A DNA stretch of 64,000 bases from 79-D21 sp022839995. Lineage in GTDB: Bacteria > Synergistota > Synergistia > Synergistales > 79-D21. Below, piece after piece: positions 49,873 through 58,765 of this stretch; position 1 is the first letter of the stretch, and every line of letters starts with the position of its first letter. A program made the position numbers and the translations under genes. The stretch lies in the NCBI GenBank assembly GCA_022839995.1, contig JALHIN010000007.1:1-64000 (forward strand), in the 5' to 3' direction. Below the pieces are notes generated by a model. The model saw only the letters and a program-made list of their open reading frames with translations. It was not told the DNA's origin and ran no database searches.

Positions 49873-50962
49873 GGAAGCGCTGCTGACGTTCAACGCCTGG
49901 GAAGGGTTCAACGCCCGCTGCCTGGAGGAGTGGGCGGGTAGGGGGCTGCTTCCGGAGGAGGTGCTGGATGCCGGAAGACCCTGCTGGGAAGAGCTGGGCC
50001 TGCCGGAAAAATGCCGGGACACGATTGAGAGGCTGAGGGAAAGGCAATGGGGGAAAAGGGAAGCGGAGAGGTCAAGCCGGTTGAACGTTCGCCTCGTCTT
50101 CTGGGGGGACGACGATTACCCTGCCGACCTTGCCGACCTTGACCGGCCCCCTGCGGTGCTCTATGCAAAGGGGTTGTGGCCGCTGCCTTCGCGCATGGAC
50201 GGGGTGGTTGGGACTCGAAAATGCTCGCCTTACGGGGCCCGGATGGCCCGGGAGATCGCCTCTTATCTGGCCCAGTCCGGGGTTGGCGTCCTGAGCGGGG
50301 GTGCGCTTGGGATCGACGGGGCGGCCCACGCGGGCGCCATTGAAGCCGGGGGGCTGACGGTGGCTGTCCTCGGGACCGGTGTGGATCTCTTTTACCCGGC
50401 GGAGCACGAAAGACTCTTTCACCAGATCCAGGAGAACGGACTGCTTTTGAGCGAATACCCGTTTTCCACCCCGGCTCGAACATGGAGATTCCCGAATCGA
50501 AACCGTCTCATCGCAGCTCTGGCAGGTCGGGTGATCGTCGTGGAGGCTCCCGCGAGAAGCGGGGCGATCAATACGGCAAAATGCGCGATGGTAAGCGGGA
50601 AAGACGTCTGGGCGGTTCCCGGCAGGGTGGGGGAATGGGTCTGCGAGGGCTCCAATCGGCTGCTCTGGGATGGGGCACATCCCCTGGTGGATCTCGATGA
50701 CCTGGCGTGCCTGCCCCTGCCCGTCCAGGGCGAACTTTTTCCAACGAAGGACCTGCCTTCATCCCCGGTCCTTGAAGCATTGCGAGCCTTTGGAGACCAG
50801 ACGGTTGACATTCTTGCCTCTCAGGTTAAAATGGGCGCCGCCGAGATCCTGGCAGAGCTAAGCAGGCTGGAGGCTTACGGGCTCGTTCGAAGATCGTTGT
50901 CGGGAAGGTGGAGCACTGCCGCTGGACAGAAGGCGCGAGCGGCGGGCGAATCGAAGGGTTAG
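49859..50962 (+). CDS. dprA: DNA-processing protein DprA
   Basis: Loads RecA on incoming single-stranded DNA in transformation. The 367 residues contain an N-terminal helical part (~1-60), then the Rossmann-like domain (~75-285): PPAVLYAKGLWPL, VGTRKCSPYGARMAREIAS, LSGGALGIDGAAHAGAIEAGG, AVLGTGVDLFYPAEH, RNRLIAALAGRVIVVEAP and SGAINTAKCA. A winged-helix-like C-terminus (~310-360) follows. The TTG at 49859 has GGGGAGGGGG upstream and overlaps comM by 14 nt. topA begins 10 bases after the stop, as smf-topA in Bacillus. Confidence 0.93.
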   Translation: MTGREEALLTFNAWEGFNARCLEEWAGRGLLPEEVLDAGRPCWEELGLPEKCRDTIERLRERQWGKREAERSSRLNVRLVFWGDDDYPADLADLDRPPAVLYAKGLWPLPSRMDGVVGTRKCSPYGARMAREIASYLAQSGVGVLSGGALGIDGAAHAGAIEAGGLTVAVLGTGVDLFYPAEHERLFHQIQENGLLLSEYPFSTPARTWRFPNRNRLIAALAGRVIVVEAPARSGAINTAKCAMVSGKDVWAVPGRVGEWVCEGSNRLLWDGAHPLVDLDDLACLPLPVQGELFPTKDLPSSPVLEALRAFGDQTVDILASQVKMGAAEILAELSRLEAYGLVRRSLSGRWSTAAGQKARAAGESKG

Positions 50963-50972
50963 GGGCGAGAGC

Positions 50973-53078
50973 ATGGCTGAGAAAAGCAGAAAAGGGAAAA
51001 CCCTGGTGATCGTGGAATCGCCGGCGAAGGCCAAAACCCTGAAGAAGATGCTGGGGTCGAACGTTGAAATCAAGGCGAGCATGGGGCATATCAGGGATTT
51101 GCCCAAAAGCCGGATCGGGGTGGATATCGAAAACGATTTCAGCCCCGACTACATCCCTGTCAGGGGGAAAGCGGCAGTCATCAAGGAGTTGAAGAAGAAG
51201 GCCGAAGAAGCAAAGACAGTCCTGCTCGCGAGCGACCCGGACAGGGAAGGGGAAGCCATCGCCTGGCATTTGGCCCACCTTCTTTCCATCGATCCTGGGG
51301 CCCGCTGCCGTGTCCGGATGTACGAGATCACCGCCAAGGCGGTCCGGGAAGCTGTCAGTAATCCTGAAACGATCGACCGGAACCGGGTGGACGCCCAGCA
51401 GGCACGCCGGATCCTGGATCGACTCGTCGGCTACAAGCTTGGGCCGATTCTCTGGAAGAAAGTGCGTTCCCGGTTGACGGCCGGGAGGGTCCAATCGGTG
51501 GCCTTGAGGTTGATCGCCGAGCGGGAAAGGGAGATCCTCGATTTCGCCAGCCAAGAATACTGGCTCCTCGATGTTTCAGCCTCGGCGGAGGGGGGAAGGC
51601 AATACACGCTCCGGCTCGAGAAGAAGGACGGGAAGAACCTGACGATCGGCTCCCTTGCGGAAGCGGAGGGGGCGGCATCGGAGCTCCGATCCGCGACGCT
51701 GACCGTTAGCGACTTCAAGGCCCGGGAAAGCCTCAGGCCTCCCCTGGCGCCTTTCAAGACGAGCACCCTCCAGCAGGAGGCTTCCAGGCGGCTCGGTTTC
51801 TCCCCCCAGAGGACGATGAGAATCGCCCAGGACCTCTACGAAGGAATCGAAATTCCCGGGAAAGGGCCTGTCGGTCTCATCACTTACATGAGAACGGACA
51901 GCCTCCGCTTGTCGGATGAGGCGCTCGATGCGGTTCGCGGGTTGATCGGAGAGCGGTTCGGGGCTTCCTACCTGCCGGAAAAACCGAACACGTTCGTTGC
52001 GAAGGGCCGCAGCCAGGACGCTCACGAGGCGATTCGCCCCACGGATGTCCGCCTTGACCCGGAAAGCCTGAGGCCCTACCTCCGGCCTGAGCAGGCCAGG
52101 CTCTACGACCTGATCTGGCGGCGCTTCGTCTCCTGCCAGATGGCTTCCGCGAGGGTCGCGCGCAATACCGTCGAGGCGGTCTGCGGGCGATACCTCCTGA
52201 AACAGTCGGGCGTTACCGTCCTGTTCGATGGATGGGGCAGGATGTGGCCCCTGGAAATGAAGGAACTCTCGGTTCCTATGGCCGTTCCCGGAGAAACCCT
52301 CCGGATCGAGGACATCCGGAAGGAGCAGCGTTTCACGCAGCCGCCCGCCCGTTACAGCGAATCGGGGCTGGTGAAGGCGCTGGAGGAAAACGGGATCGGC
52401 CGCCCCTCCACCTACGCTTCCATCGTGCAGACGCTCGAAGACCGGGGGTATGTCACCCTGAACGAGGACCGAAGGCTACAGCCCAGCTCTCTCGGCCTGA
52501 TCGTGAACGACTTCCTCGTGCAGCATTTTTCCGACATCATCCAGGTGGACTTTACCGCTCGGATGGAAGCCGAGCTGGACCAGGTCGAGAGCGGCAATCT
52601 CCCGTGGGTTCAGGTCCCGAGGGAGTTCTGGGCCTCCTTCAAGCCGAAGCTGGAAGAGGTGGAGAACACCGTGGAGGCTCTCAACCTGCCGAAAGAAGAA
52701 CCGGAACCGATCGGAGAGGATTGCCCGGAGTGCGGGGCACCCCTTGTCAAGCGGAAGGGGCGTTTCGGGGAGTTCATCGCCTGCTCCGCTTTCCCGAAGT
52801 GCCGCTATAGCCGCCCTGTCCTGAAGTCGGTCGGAATTTCCTGTCCAAAATGCGGGCTCGGCCAGGTCGTACGAAGGAAGAGCAAGAAGGGCGGGCGCAT
52901 TTTCTACGGTTGCGAGCGTTACCCGGAATGCGACTTCGTTTCGTGGGACCTTCCCACCGGGACTCTCTGCGAAAAATGCAAAACGCCCATGGTGGTCCGA
53001 GGCAAGGGGGAACCCTTCTGTCCCACCTGCAGGGCAGGGAAACCGGCGGGGAAAAAGAAAGCGGGAAAGGCCGAATGA
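50973..53078 (+). CDS. topA: DNA topoisomerase I
   Basis: Type IA enzyme that relaxes negative supercoils. The 701 residues have the Toprim domain (LVIVESPAKAKTLKKML, SDPDREGEAIAWH), the active-site Tyr in GLITYMRTDSLRLS, and the gate domain with GIGRPSTYASIVQTLEDRGY. Three C-terminal zinc ribbons follow: CPECG..CSAFPKC, CPKCG..CERYPEC, and CEKCK..CPTC, the last one shortened. The ATG overlaps no neighbour on the left; the stop overlaps trmFO by ATGA. Confidence 0.96.
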   Translation: MAEKSRKGKTLVIVESPAKAKTLKKMLGSNVEIKASMGHIRDLPKSRIGVDIENDFSPDYIPVRGKAAVIKELKKKAEEAKTVLLASDPDREGEAIAWHLAHLLSIDPGARCRVRMYEITAKAVREAVSNPETIDRNRVDAQQARRILDRLVGYKLGPILWKKVRSRLTAGRVQSVALRLIAEREREILDFASQEYWLLDVSASAEGGRQYTLRLEKKDGKNLTIGSLAEAEGAASELRSATLTVSDFKARESLRPPLAPFKTSTLQQEASRRLGFSPQRTMRIAQDLYEGIEIPGKGPVGLITYMRTDSLRLSDEALDAVRGLIGERFGASYLPEKPNTFVAKGRSQDAHEAIRPTDVRLDPESLRPYLRPEQARLYDLIWRRFVSCQMASARVARNTVEAVCGRYLLKQSGVTVLFDGWGRMWPLEMKELSVPMAVPGETLRIEDIRKEQRFTQPPARYSESGLVKALEENGIGRPSTYASIVQTLEDRGYVTLNEDRRLQPSSLGLIVNDFLVQHFSDIIQVDFTARMEAELDQVESGNLPWVQVPREFWASFKPKLEEVENTVEALNLPKEEPEPIGEDCPECGAPLVKRKGRFGEFIACSAFPKCRYSRPVLKSVGISCPKCGLGQVVRRKSKKGGRIFYGCERYPECDFVSWDLPTGTLCEKCKTPMVVRGKGEPFCPTCRAGKPAGKKKAGKAE

Positions 53079-54382
53079 GCACGGTGACCGTGGTCGGTGC
53101 CGGACTTGCCGGGAGCGAGGCGGCCTGGCAGCTTGCGAGAAGGGGAATTTCCGTCATTTTGGTTGAAATGCGCCCCGTGAAGATGACTCCCGCTCACACG
53201 AGCGGCTCATTTGGAGAGCTGGTCTGCAGCAATTCATTGGGGGCGGATGTCCTGACCAGTCCCGGGGGAATCCTGAAGGCGGAGCTTCGGATGCTTCACA
53301 GCCTGGTGATGGGTGCGGCGGATTCAGCTTCGGTCCCTGCAGGTCGGGCTCTCGCAGTGGACCGAAACCGGTTTGCCGAAGCGATCACGAGCGCCCTCAC
53401 GAACCACCCGCGGGTGAAAATCGTTCGGAAGGAAATGACGGAGATCCCCTCCGGTCCTTGCATCCTTGCCACGGGCCCGCTGACGTCCGAACCGATGGCA
53501 GAATGCCTGCAAGCCCTTACCGGGCAGGAATTCCTGTACTTTTTCGATGCGGTTGCCCCGGTCCTGACCCGGGAAAGCATCGACATGTCCCGGGCCTACC
53601 GTGCCAGCCGTTACGGGGAGAAAGGAGACTACATCAACTGCCCGCTGAGCGAGGCCGAGTACGATGCACTTGTCGACGGGCTCGTTTCCGCCGAGCGGGC
53701 AATCAAGCACGATTTCGAGAAGAAACAGCCCTATTTTGAAGGGTGCCTCCCGGTCGAGATCCTCGCGATGCGGGGCAGGGACACCTTGAGGTTTGGTCCC
53801 CTGAGGCCGGTTGGGCTGGCGGATCCGTCCACGGGGAAGGAGCCCTTTGCCGTCGTCCAGCTTCGGCAGGACAATACGGAAGGGACCCTCTACAACATGG
53901 TTGGTTTCCAGACGAACCTCAAGTGGAAGGAACAGGAGAGGGTTTTCAGGATCATCCCGGCACTGCGGGAAGCCGAGTTCGTCCGGTTGGGAGTCATGCA
54001 TCGGAACCTGTATGTCAATGCTCCCAGGGTCCTGGACAGGGCACTCCGGATCGCGGGCAAAGAGGACCTCTTCCTCGCCGGGCAGATCGTGGGCGTTGAA
54101 GGCTACATGGAAAGCACTGCAATGGGGATTGTTTCGGCCCTGGCAATGGCAAGCCTTCTTAAAGGGAAGCCCTTGCCGGTTTGGCCCCGGGAATCCGCGA
54201 TTGGTTCCCTGCTTCATTACCTTTCCGATGCAGTTCCGGAAACCTTCCAGCCGATGAATGTCAACCTCGGGATTTTCCCTTCCCTGGAAAACCGGATCCG
54301 CTCAAGAACGGACCGGTGCCAGGCAGTGGCCTCAAGGGCCTTGGAGGCGCTCGGCGCGTTTTTGGAAAGCCTCGGGGAATAG
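53075..54382 (+). CDS. trmFO: Methylenetetrahydrofolate-tRNA-(uracil-5-)-methyltransferase
   Basis: A folate/FAD-dependent enzyme that makes ribothymidine at position 54 of tRNA, the alternative to TrmA. The 435 residues start with the FAD-binding VVGAGLAGSEAAWQLARRG, then MRPVKMTPAHTS, FGELVCSNSLG and DYINCPLSEAEYDA, whose cysteines match the two catalytic positions. IVGVEGYMESTAMGIV closes the FAD site. ATGA overlap with topA. The order topA-trmFO-xerC matches Bacillus topA-gid-codV. Confidence 0.95.
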   Translation: MSTVTVVGAGLAGSEAAWQLARRGISVILVEMRPVKMTPAHTSGSFGELVCSNSLGADVLTSPGGILKAELRMLHSLVMGAADSASVPAGRALAVDRNRFAEAITSALTNHPRVKIVRKEMTEIPSGPCILATGPLTSEPMAECLQALTGQEFLYFFDAVAPVLTRESIDMSRAYRASRYGEKGDYINCPLSEAEYDALVDGLVSAERAIKHDFEKKQPYFEGCLPVEILAMRGRDTLRFGPLRPVGLADPSTGKEPFAVVQLRQDNTEGTLYNMVGFQTNLKWKEQERVFRIIPALREAEFVRLGVMHRNLYVNAPRVLDRALRIAGKEDLFLAGQIVGVEGYMESTAMGIVSALAMASLLKGKPLPVWPRESAIGSLLHYLSDAVPETFQPMNVNLGIFPSLENRIRSRTDRCQAVASRALEALGAFLESLGE

Positions 54383-54430
54383 GCGGGACGGTTGGCTTGT
54401 TCTGAATATTATCCACAATCACGACAAAAG

Positions 54431-54439
54431 TGGTAATAT
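54431..54439 (+). promoter_or_regulatory. Extended -10 promoter directly before xerC
   Basis: TGGTAATAT (TGn plus TAATAT at 54434-54439). Expected start 54446-54447 coincides with the xerC ATG, which has no recognisable ribosome site, suggesting a leaderless transcript. The surrounding ~50 bases are unusually AT-rich for this window. Confidence 0.45.
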
Positions 54440-54446
54440 ACGGTGC

Positions 54447-55343
54447 ATGGCAGAAAAGTTCTCACCCCTCGTGGATGCCTACCTACAGGACTTGCGCCAC
54501 GGACGCCGTCTATCCGAGAATACCGTGACGAATTACGCCGTGGACCTGGCGCAATTCGTCGAGTTTTTGCTTGCCCAGGGACTGAATACCCCGGAAGAGG
54601 TCAAAGCGGGTCACATCCGTGCCTATCTTCGGGAAATGCTCGCTTACGGCTATGCGAAAACTTCGGCCGCCCGGAAACTTTCCGCGGTCAAAAGCTGGAT
54701 GGCATTCTTGAAGGATGAACGTGTCCTTTCAGAGGATCCTTCCTGCCGGGTCCAGGCCCCGAAACTCCCTGCCCGGTTGCCACGCGCCCTCGGGCGGGAA
54801 GAGGTCCGAAGCCTCCTCGAAAACGGGCCCCAGGGCAAATCGCGGGCGAGAGACAGAGCTGCCCTCGAGCTGTTGTACGGCAGCGGGCTTCGGGTCGCGG
54901 AACTCGTTTCTCTCGATTGGGAGGACCTGGACCTCCAGGAGCGCTGGGTGAGGGTCTCTGGAAAGGGGAACAAAGAACGACTGGTCCCGCTGGGCCGTTA
55001 CGCGCTGGCGGCTTTCGAAGGCTGGGCTCTTGAGTGCCCCGGCCGAAAGGGACCTCTTTTCCCCGGAGCCGGGGGCGGAAGGATGACCGTGAGGACGGTA
55101 ACCCGGATCGTTGACCGTGCCGCGAAACGGTGCGGGCTTTCGGGCGTAACCCCCCACGTCTTGCGGCACAGCTTTGCGACCCACCTGCTTGAAGGCGGGG
55201 CAAACCTGAGGGTTCTCCAGGAACTGCTGGGCCATGAAAGTCTGCTGACCACGCAGCGGTACCTCAGGATCAGTGCGGATCACCTGCAGAGAATGGTTCG
55301 GGAAGCTCACCCGAGAGGGGGGGAAGGTGAAGGGGATGTTTGA
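54447..55343 (+). CDS. xerC: Tyrosine recombinase XerC-type
   Basis: Site-specific recombinase expected to resolve chromosome dimers. The 298 residues have an N-terminal SAM-like DNA-binding domain (~5-90) and the catalytic domain with Arg in YGSGLRVAELVSL, Lys in GKGNKERLVPL, HxxR in HVLRHSFATHLLEGG, and His/Tyr in LGHESLLTTQRYLRI. It is the homologue of Bacillus codV by position (trmFO-xerC-hslV-hslU-codY). It is a housekeeping Xer rather than a phage integrase: no attachment site or mobile genes lie beside it. Confidence 0.92.
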   Translation: MAEKFSPLVDAYLQDLRHGRRLSENTVTNYAVDLAQFVEFLLAQGLNTPEEVKAGHIRAYLREMLAYGYAKTSAARKLSAVKSWMAFLKDERVLSEDPSCRVQAPKLPARLPRALGREEVRSLLENGPQGKSRARDRAALELLYGSGLRVAELVSLDWEDLDLQERWVRVSGKGNKERLVPLGRYALAAFEGWALECPGRKGPLFPGAGGGRMTVRTVTRIVDRAAKRCGLSGVTPHVLRHSFATHLLEGGANLRVLQELLGHESLLTTQRYLRISADHLQRMVREAHPRGGEGEGDV

Positions 55344-55869
55344 AGGAACGACCGTACTTTGCGTGCGACGCGGAGGGAAGGTCGCCATGGCGGGAGATGG
55401 CCAGGTGACGCTGGGGGATAAGGTCATCAAGGCGACGGCAAGGAAAGTGCGTTCCCTGAAGAACGGCCGTGTCCTTGCGGGGTTTGCAGGCAGCACGGCG
55501 GACGCCATGACCCTGCTGGAACGTTTCGAGACCAAGCTGAACGAGCAGAACGGAAACCTTCTCCGGGCCGCCTACTCGCTGGTTCGGGACTGGAGGCTCG
55601 ACAAGGCCCTGCGCCAGCTTGAAGCGATGATGCTCGTGGCGGACGCGGAGCAGACCCTCCTCCTTTCCGGGGCCGGGGACGTGCTCGAGCCTGAAGGGGA
55701 AGCGTCCTCCATCGGTTCGGGGTCCGGGTACGCCCTGGCTGCAGCTCGAGCCCTGCTGATCGCAACGGACTGGGACGCTGAAAGGATTGCCCGGGTTTCC
55801 CTGGAGACGGCGGCTGAAATCTGTATTTACACCAACAAATCGATCACCCTGGAGGTCATCGGTTCATGA
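55336..55869 (+). CDS. hslV: ATP-dependent protease subunit HslV (ClpQ)
   Basis: Proteolytic subunit of the HslUV protease. The 177 residues have the N-terminal nucleophile after a four-residue propeptide: MFEG then TTVLCVRRGGK. AMAGDGQVTLGD, LAGFAGSTADAMTLLERFE and GSGSGYALAAARAL are the family motifs. The ATG at 55336 is 8 bases from GGGAAGG; a GTG at 55327 is possible. It overlaps xerC by 8 nt and hslU by ATGA. Confidence 0.95.
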   Translation: MFEGTTVLCVRRGGKVAMAGDGQVTLGDKVIKATARKVRSLKNGRVLAGFAGSTADAMTLLERFETKLNEQNGNLLRAAYSLVRDWRLDKALRQLEAMMLVADAEQTLLLSGAGDVLEPEGEASSIGSGSGYALAAARALLIATDWDAERIARVSLETAAEICIYTNKSITLEVIGS

Positions 55870-57272
55870 CAACCCAGGCAAAAAGGGCCGAAGCGCTGAC
55901 TCCGGCAAAAATCGTACAAACACTGAACCGGTACATCGTCGGCCAGGAAAAGGCCAAGAGGGCGGTCGCGATCGCCCTTCGGAACCGGCTTCGCAGGAGG
56001 TGGCTGGCAGCCGGGCTTTCGGAGGAAATCGTTCCGAAAAACATCCTCATGGTCGGGCCGACCGGTGTGGGAAAGACGGAAATTGCACGAAGGCTTGCTT
56101 CTCTCGTGGATGCTCCGTTTGTCAAGGTAGAAGCCACAAAATTCACCGAAGTCGGTTACGTGGGCCGTGACGTTGAATCGATGATCCGCGACCTGGCGGA
56201 AGCGGCCGTACAGATGGTCAAGAGCCGGCGTTTGGAAGAGGTTCAAGCCCAGGCGCGGGTTCGGGCCGAGGAGCGCCTCCTGGATGCCCTGCTTCCCCGA
56301 CCGAAGAAGGAACCGGCACTCCCCGATTTCATGAAAACCCTGATGGGCGGCGGAACGGAGAGGGAAGAACCGGCTCCCGTGCAGGAACCCCCTTCCGGCA
56401 CCAGGGAACGCCTTCGGGAGATGCTTCTCGCGGGGAAACTCGACGAGAGGGAGGTCGAAATCGAGGTTTCGGAGGCCCAGCAGGTCGGTTTTCCCCTGAT
56501 GGGTGCTGGAATGGAAGGGATGGCCATCAACCTGGGGGAAATGCTTGGGGGCTTGATGCCCAGGAAGATGAAACGCCGCAGGATGACCGTGGCGGAGGCC
56601 TTGAAAATCCTCCAGGCAGAGGAAGCGGAAGCCCTCGTCGACATGGAGGCGGTTGCCCGTGAAGCCCTGGAAAAGGCGGAAGAAGAGGGAATCGTCTTCC
56701 TTGACGAACTGGACAAGGTCGCTGCGACCGGCGGGACAGGCCAGGGGCCGGACGTCAGCCGGGAAGGAGTTCAGCGGGACCTGCTTCCCATCGTCGAAGG
56801 AAGCACGGTCCAGACGAAATACGGTCCAATTCGCACCGACCACATTCTCTTCATCGCTGCCGGAGCGTTTCACAAAGTCCGGCCCTCCGACCTGATCCCG
56901 GAGCTTCAGGGCAGGTTCCCCCTGAGGGTCGAGCTTCAGCCCCTTTCGGCGGAAGACCTGGCAAGAATCCTGGTCGAACCGGAAAACAGCCTCCTGAAGC
57001 AATACCAGGCCCTCTTGGAAACGGAGGGAGTCGAGGTGGTTTTCCAGGAAGAAGCGGTCCGCGAAATCGCTGCAACCGCCGCCCGGATGAACCAGGAAAT
57101 GGAGGACATCGGGGCTCGACGGCTCCACACCATCATGGAAATCCTCCTGGAGGAGGTCAGTTTTTCGGCTCCCGAGATGAAGGGAGTGCGGATCAGCGTG
57201 GATGTGCCGTTTGTCCGGAGCCGGCTCGAACCCTTGGCCAGTGACACGGACATCCGGAAATACCTGATATGA
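55866..57272 (+). CDS. hslU: ATP-dependent protease ATPase subunit HslU (ClpY)
   Basis: AAA+ unfoldase of the HslUV protease. The 468 residues start with TPAKIVQTLNRYIVGQEKAK, Walker A GPTGVGKTEIARRL, VEATKFTEVGYVGRDVESM, the intermediate domain (~110-245, rich in charged residues), Walker B GIVFLDELDKV, the sensor QGRFPLRVEL and the C-terminus ending in DIRKYLI, which docks into HslV. Length is normal. The gene partners and order are the same as clpQ-clpY in Bacillus. Confidence 0.96.
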   Translation: MTTQAKRAEALTPAKIVQTLNRYIVGQEKAKRAVAIALRNRLRRRWLAAGLSEEIVPKNILMVGPTGVGKTEIARRLASLVDAPFVKVEATKFTEVGYVGRDVESMIRDLAEAAVQMVKSRRLEEVQAQARVRAEERLLDALLPRPKKEPALPDFMKTLMGGGTEREEPAPVQEPPSGTRERLREMLLAGKLDEREVEIEVSEAQQVGFPLMGAGMEGMAINLGEMLGGLMPRKMKRRRMTVAEALKILQAEEAEALVDMEAVAREALEKAEEEGIVFLDELDKVAATGGTGQGPDVSREGVQRDLLPIVEGSTVQTKYGPIRTDHILFIAAGAFHKVRPSDLIPELQGRFPLRVELQPLSAEDLARILVEPENSLLKQYQALLETEGVEVVFQEEAVREIAATAARMNQEMEDIGARRLHTIMEILLEEVSFSAPEMKGVRISVDVPFVRSRLEPLASDTDIRKYLI

Positions 57273-57310
57273 ATCACTCGATCGACGATAAGGAGCCTGG
57301 AGGGATCAAG

Positions 57311-58147
57311 ATGGAAATGCGTACACCGAAAGAGTTGCTCGAGAGCAGGCCGAAAATCCTGAACCCGTCGGCGATGAACGACCTGCTGGAAAAAACCCGC
57401 ATCGTCAGCAGGGCCCTGGAAAACCGGAAGGGAAACGACGCCCCTGATTACCAGAAGCTGGCTTCCCTGCTCTGCGACCTCTCCACAGCCAACGTCTACC
57501 TCATCAACCGCGAGGGCCGGATTTTGGGATACGGCTGGATCAACGAGTACGACTGCCCGATCATGTCCGACCAGTTGGCCCGGGGAAGAATGCCCGAGCG
57601 GTACGTGGAAAAGCTGAACCAGGTGCACGAATCCGTCCTGAACCACACGGACCACGGTGTTTGCGCCTATGCCGACGTGCCCTGCACCTATTCGGACAAG
57701 CATGTCCTCTATGTCCCGATCAATGGTGCCGGAGACCGGCTTGGAACGTTGATCCTCGCCCGGTTCGGTGCGGAGTTCGACACGCGCGACCTGGTGCTGG
57801 CGGAATACCTTGCGACGGTGGTGGGACTGGAAATCCTGCACGAACGGGCCAAGTCGATCGAGGACCGCTCGCGGGAACGCCTGATCGTCCAGATGGCCAT
57901 GAGGGCTCTTTCCTACTCGGAAGTAAAGTCGGTCAAACACATTATCCGGGAGCTGGGGGATTCCGAAGGGGTGGTCGTCGCCAGCCGGGTGGCGGATCGG
58001 GTCGGCGTGACCCGGAGCGTAATCGTGAATGCCCTGAGAAAACTTGAAAGCGCGGGAATCATCGAAAGCCGAAGCCTCGGAATGAAGGGGACCCATATCA
58101 AGGTCATGAGTCCGCTCTTCGTCGAGGACCTGCGGGTCTTCGACTAG
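57311..58147 (+). CDS. codY: GTP-sensing transcriptional repressor CodY
   Basis: Global regulator that represses nutrient-uptake and amino-acid genes when GTP and branched-chain amino acids are high. The 278 residues have an N-terminal GAF ligand domain (~25-180; GERLGTLILAR is replaced here by GDRLGTLILAR), a linker, and a C-terminal winged helix with VGVTRSVIVNALRKLES and IIESRSLGMKGTHIKV, almost identical to Bacillus CodY. The start chosen has GGAGGG 6 bases upstream; an ATG at 57269 overlapping the hslU stop would add 14 residues. Known mostly from Firmicutes, it is notable in a diderm. Confidence 0.95.
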   Translation: MEMRTPKELLESRPKILNPSAMNDLLEKTRIVSRALENRKGNDAPDYQKLASLLCDLSTANVYLINREGRILGYGWINEYDCPIMSDQLARGRMPERYVEKLNQVHESVLNHTDHGVCAYADVPCTYSDKHVLYVPINGAGDRLGTLILARFGAEFDTRDLVLAEYLATVVGLEILHERAKSIEDRSRERLIVQMAMRALSYSEVKSVKHIIRELGDSEGVVVASRVADRVGVTRSVIVNALRKLESAGIIESRSLGMKGTHIKVMSPLFVEDLRVFD

Positions 58148-58263
58148 GACGGGGCGCTCACGGCTGATTTCCCGGGGCTAGCGCAAAGCGGGCCGATTCT
58201 TTATAATCACTCTATTTCCGGCGATCACTCAAAACCAAACGAGCGGAGGCTAAAGGGGAAAAC

Positions 58264-58689
58264 ATGGCGGAGGAAAGAAGCGCAGCGACAGAACCGGTCA
58301 AGGTGGGGGACATTGTCAAAGGCACCGTCGAACACATTGCGGCCTACGGGGCTTTTGTACGGCTAGCCACTGGACAGAAAGCCATGATTCACATTTCCGA
58401 ACTCTCCCAGAGTTTCGTCAAGAAGGTAGAGGACGTGCTCGCGGTGGGGCAGGAGGTCCAGGCGCAGGTCATCAAGATCGATGAAAAGAACCGCATCGAC
58501 CTTTCGATCAAGGTCCTCCAGGCCAGGGAGAGTCGGCCTCCGAAGAAAAAGGAGGACGATTTCGAGAAGAAATTGTCTCTCTTCCTTAAAAGCAGCGAGG
58601 AGAAGATCGCCGATCTCAACAACAAGCTGAAGGATCCCCGCGGAAGCAAAAAGAGGAGCGGATCCGGCGCTTCCGGCGGGAAACGCTAG
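58264..58689 (+). CDS. S1 RNA-binding domain protein
   Basis: A 141-residue protein with one S1 domain (~12-85): GDIVKGTVEHIAAYGAFVRL, KAMIHISELSQSFV, and IDEKNRIDLSIKVLQ, as in the YugI/general stress protein 13 class. A lysine-rich, low-complexity tail with a predicted coiled-coil (FEKKLSLFLKSSEEKIADLN) follows. It probably binds RNA or ribosomes. A perfect TATAAT lies at 58202-58207 with a weak -35. The ATG follows GGAGG and AAGGGG. A strong terminator at 58716 closes the unit. Confidence 0.88.
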   Translation: MAEERSAATEPVKVGDIVKGTVEHIAAYGAFVRLATGQKAMIHISELSQSFVKKVEDVLAVGQEVQAQVIKIDEKNRIDLSIKVLQARESRPPKKKEDDFEKKLSLFLKSSEEKIADLNNKLKDPRGSKKRSGSGASGGKR

Positions 58690-58715
58690 AAACGGCATGA
58701 ACGGCTTCATCGCGG

Positions 58716-58744
58716 GCGGGGGGGTCTCCCCCCCGCTTTCTTTT
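58716..58744 (+). terminator. Rho-independent terminator after the S1 gene
   Basis: GCGGGGGGG (58716-58724), TCT, CCCCCCCGC (58728-58736), then TTTCTTTT. A very GC-rich stem directly 27 bases after the S1 stop. Confidence 0.92.
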
Positions 58745-58765
58745 GAGGGGCTTGCGGAGAACGAT

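Noticed and set aside
54447..55343. Tyrosine recombinase as a mark of a mobile element
   Set aside because: Its place between trmFO and hslV is the housekeeping XerC/CodV position, with no attachment repeats or phage genes around.
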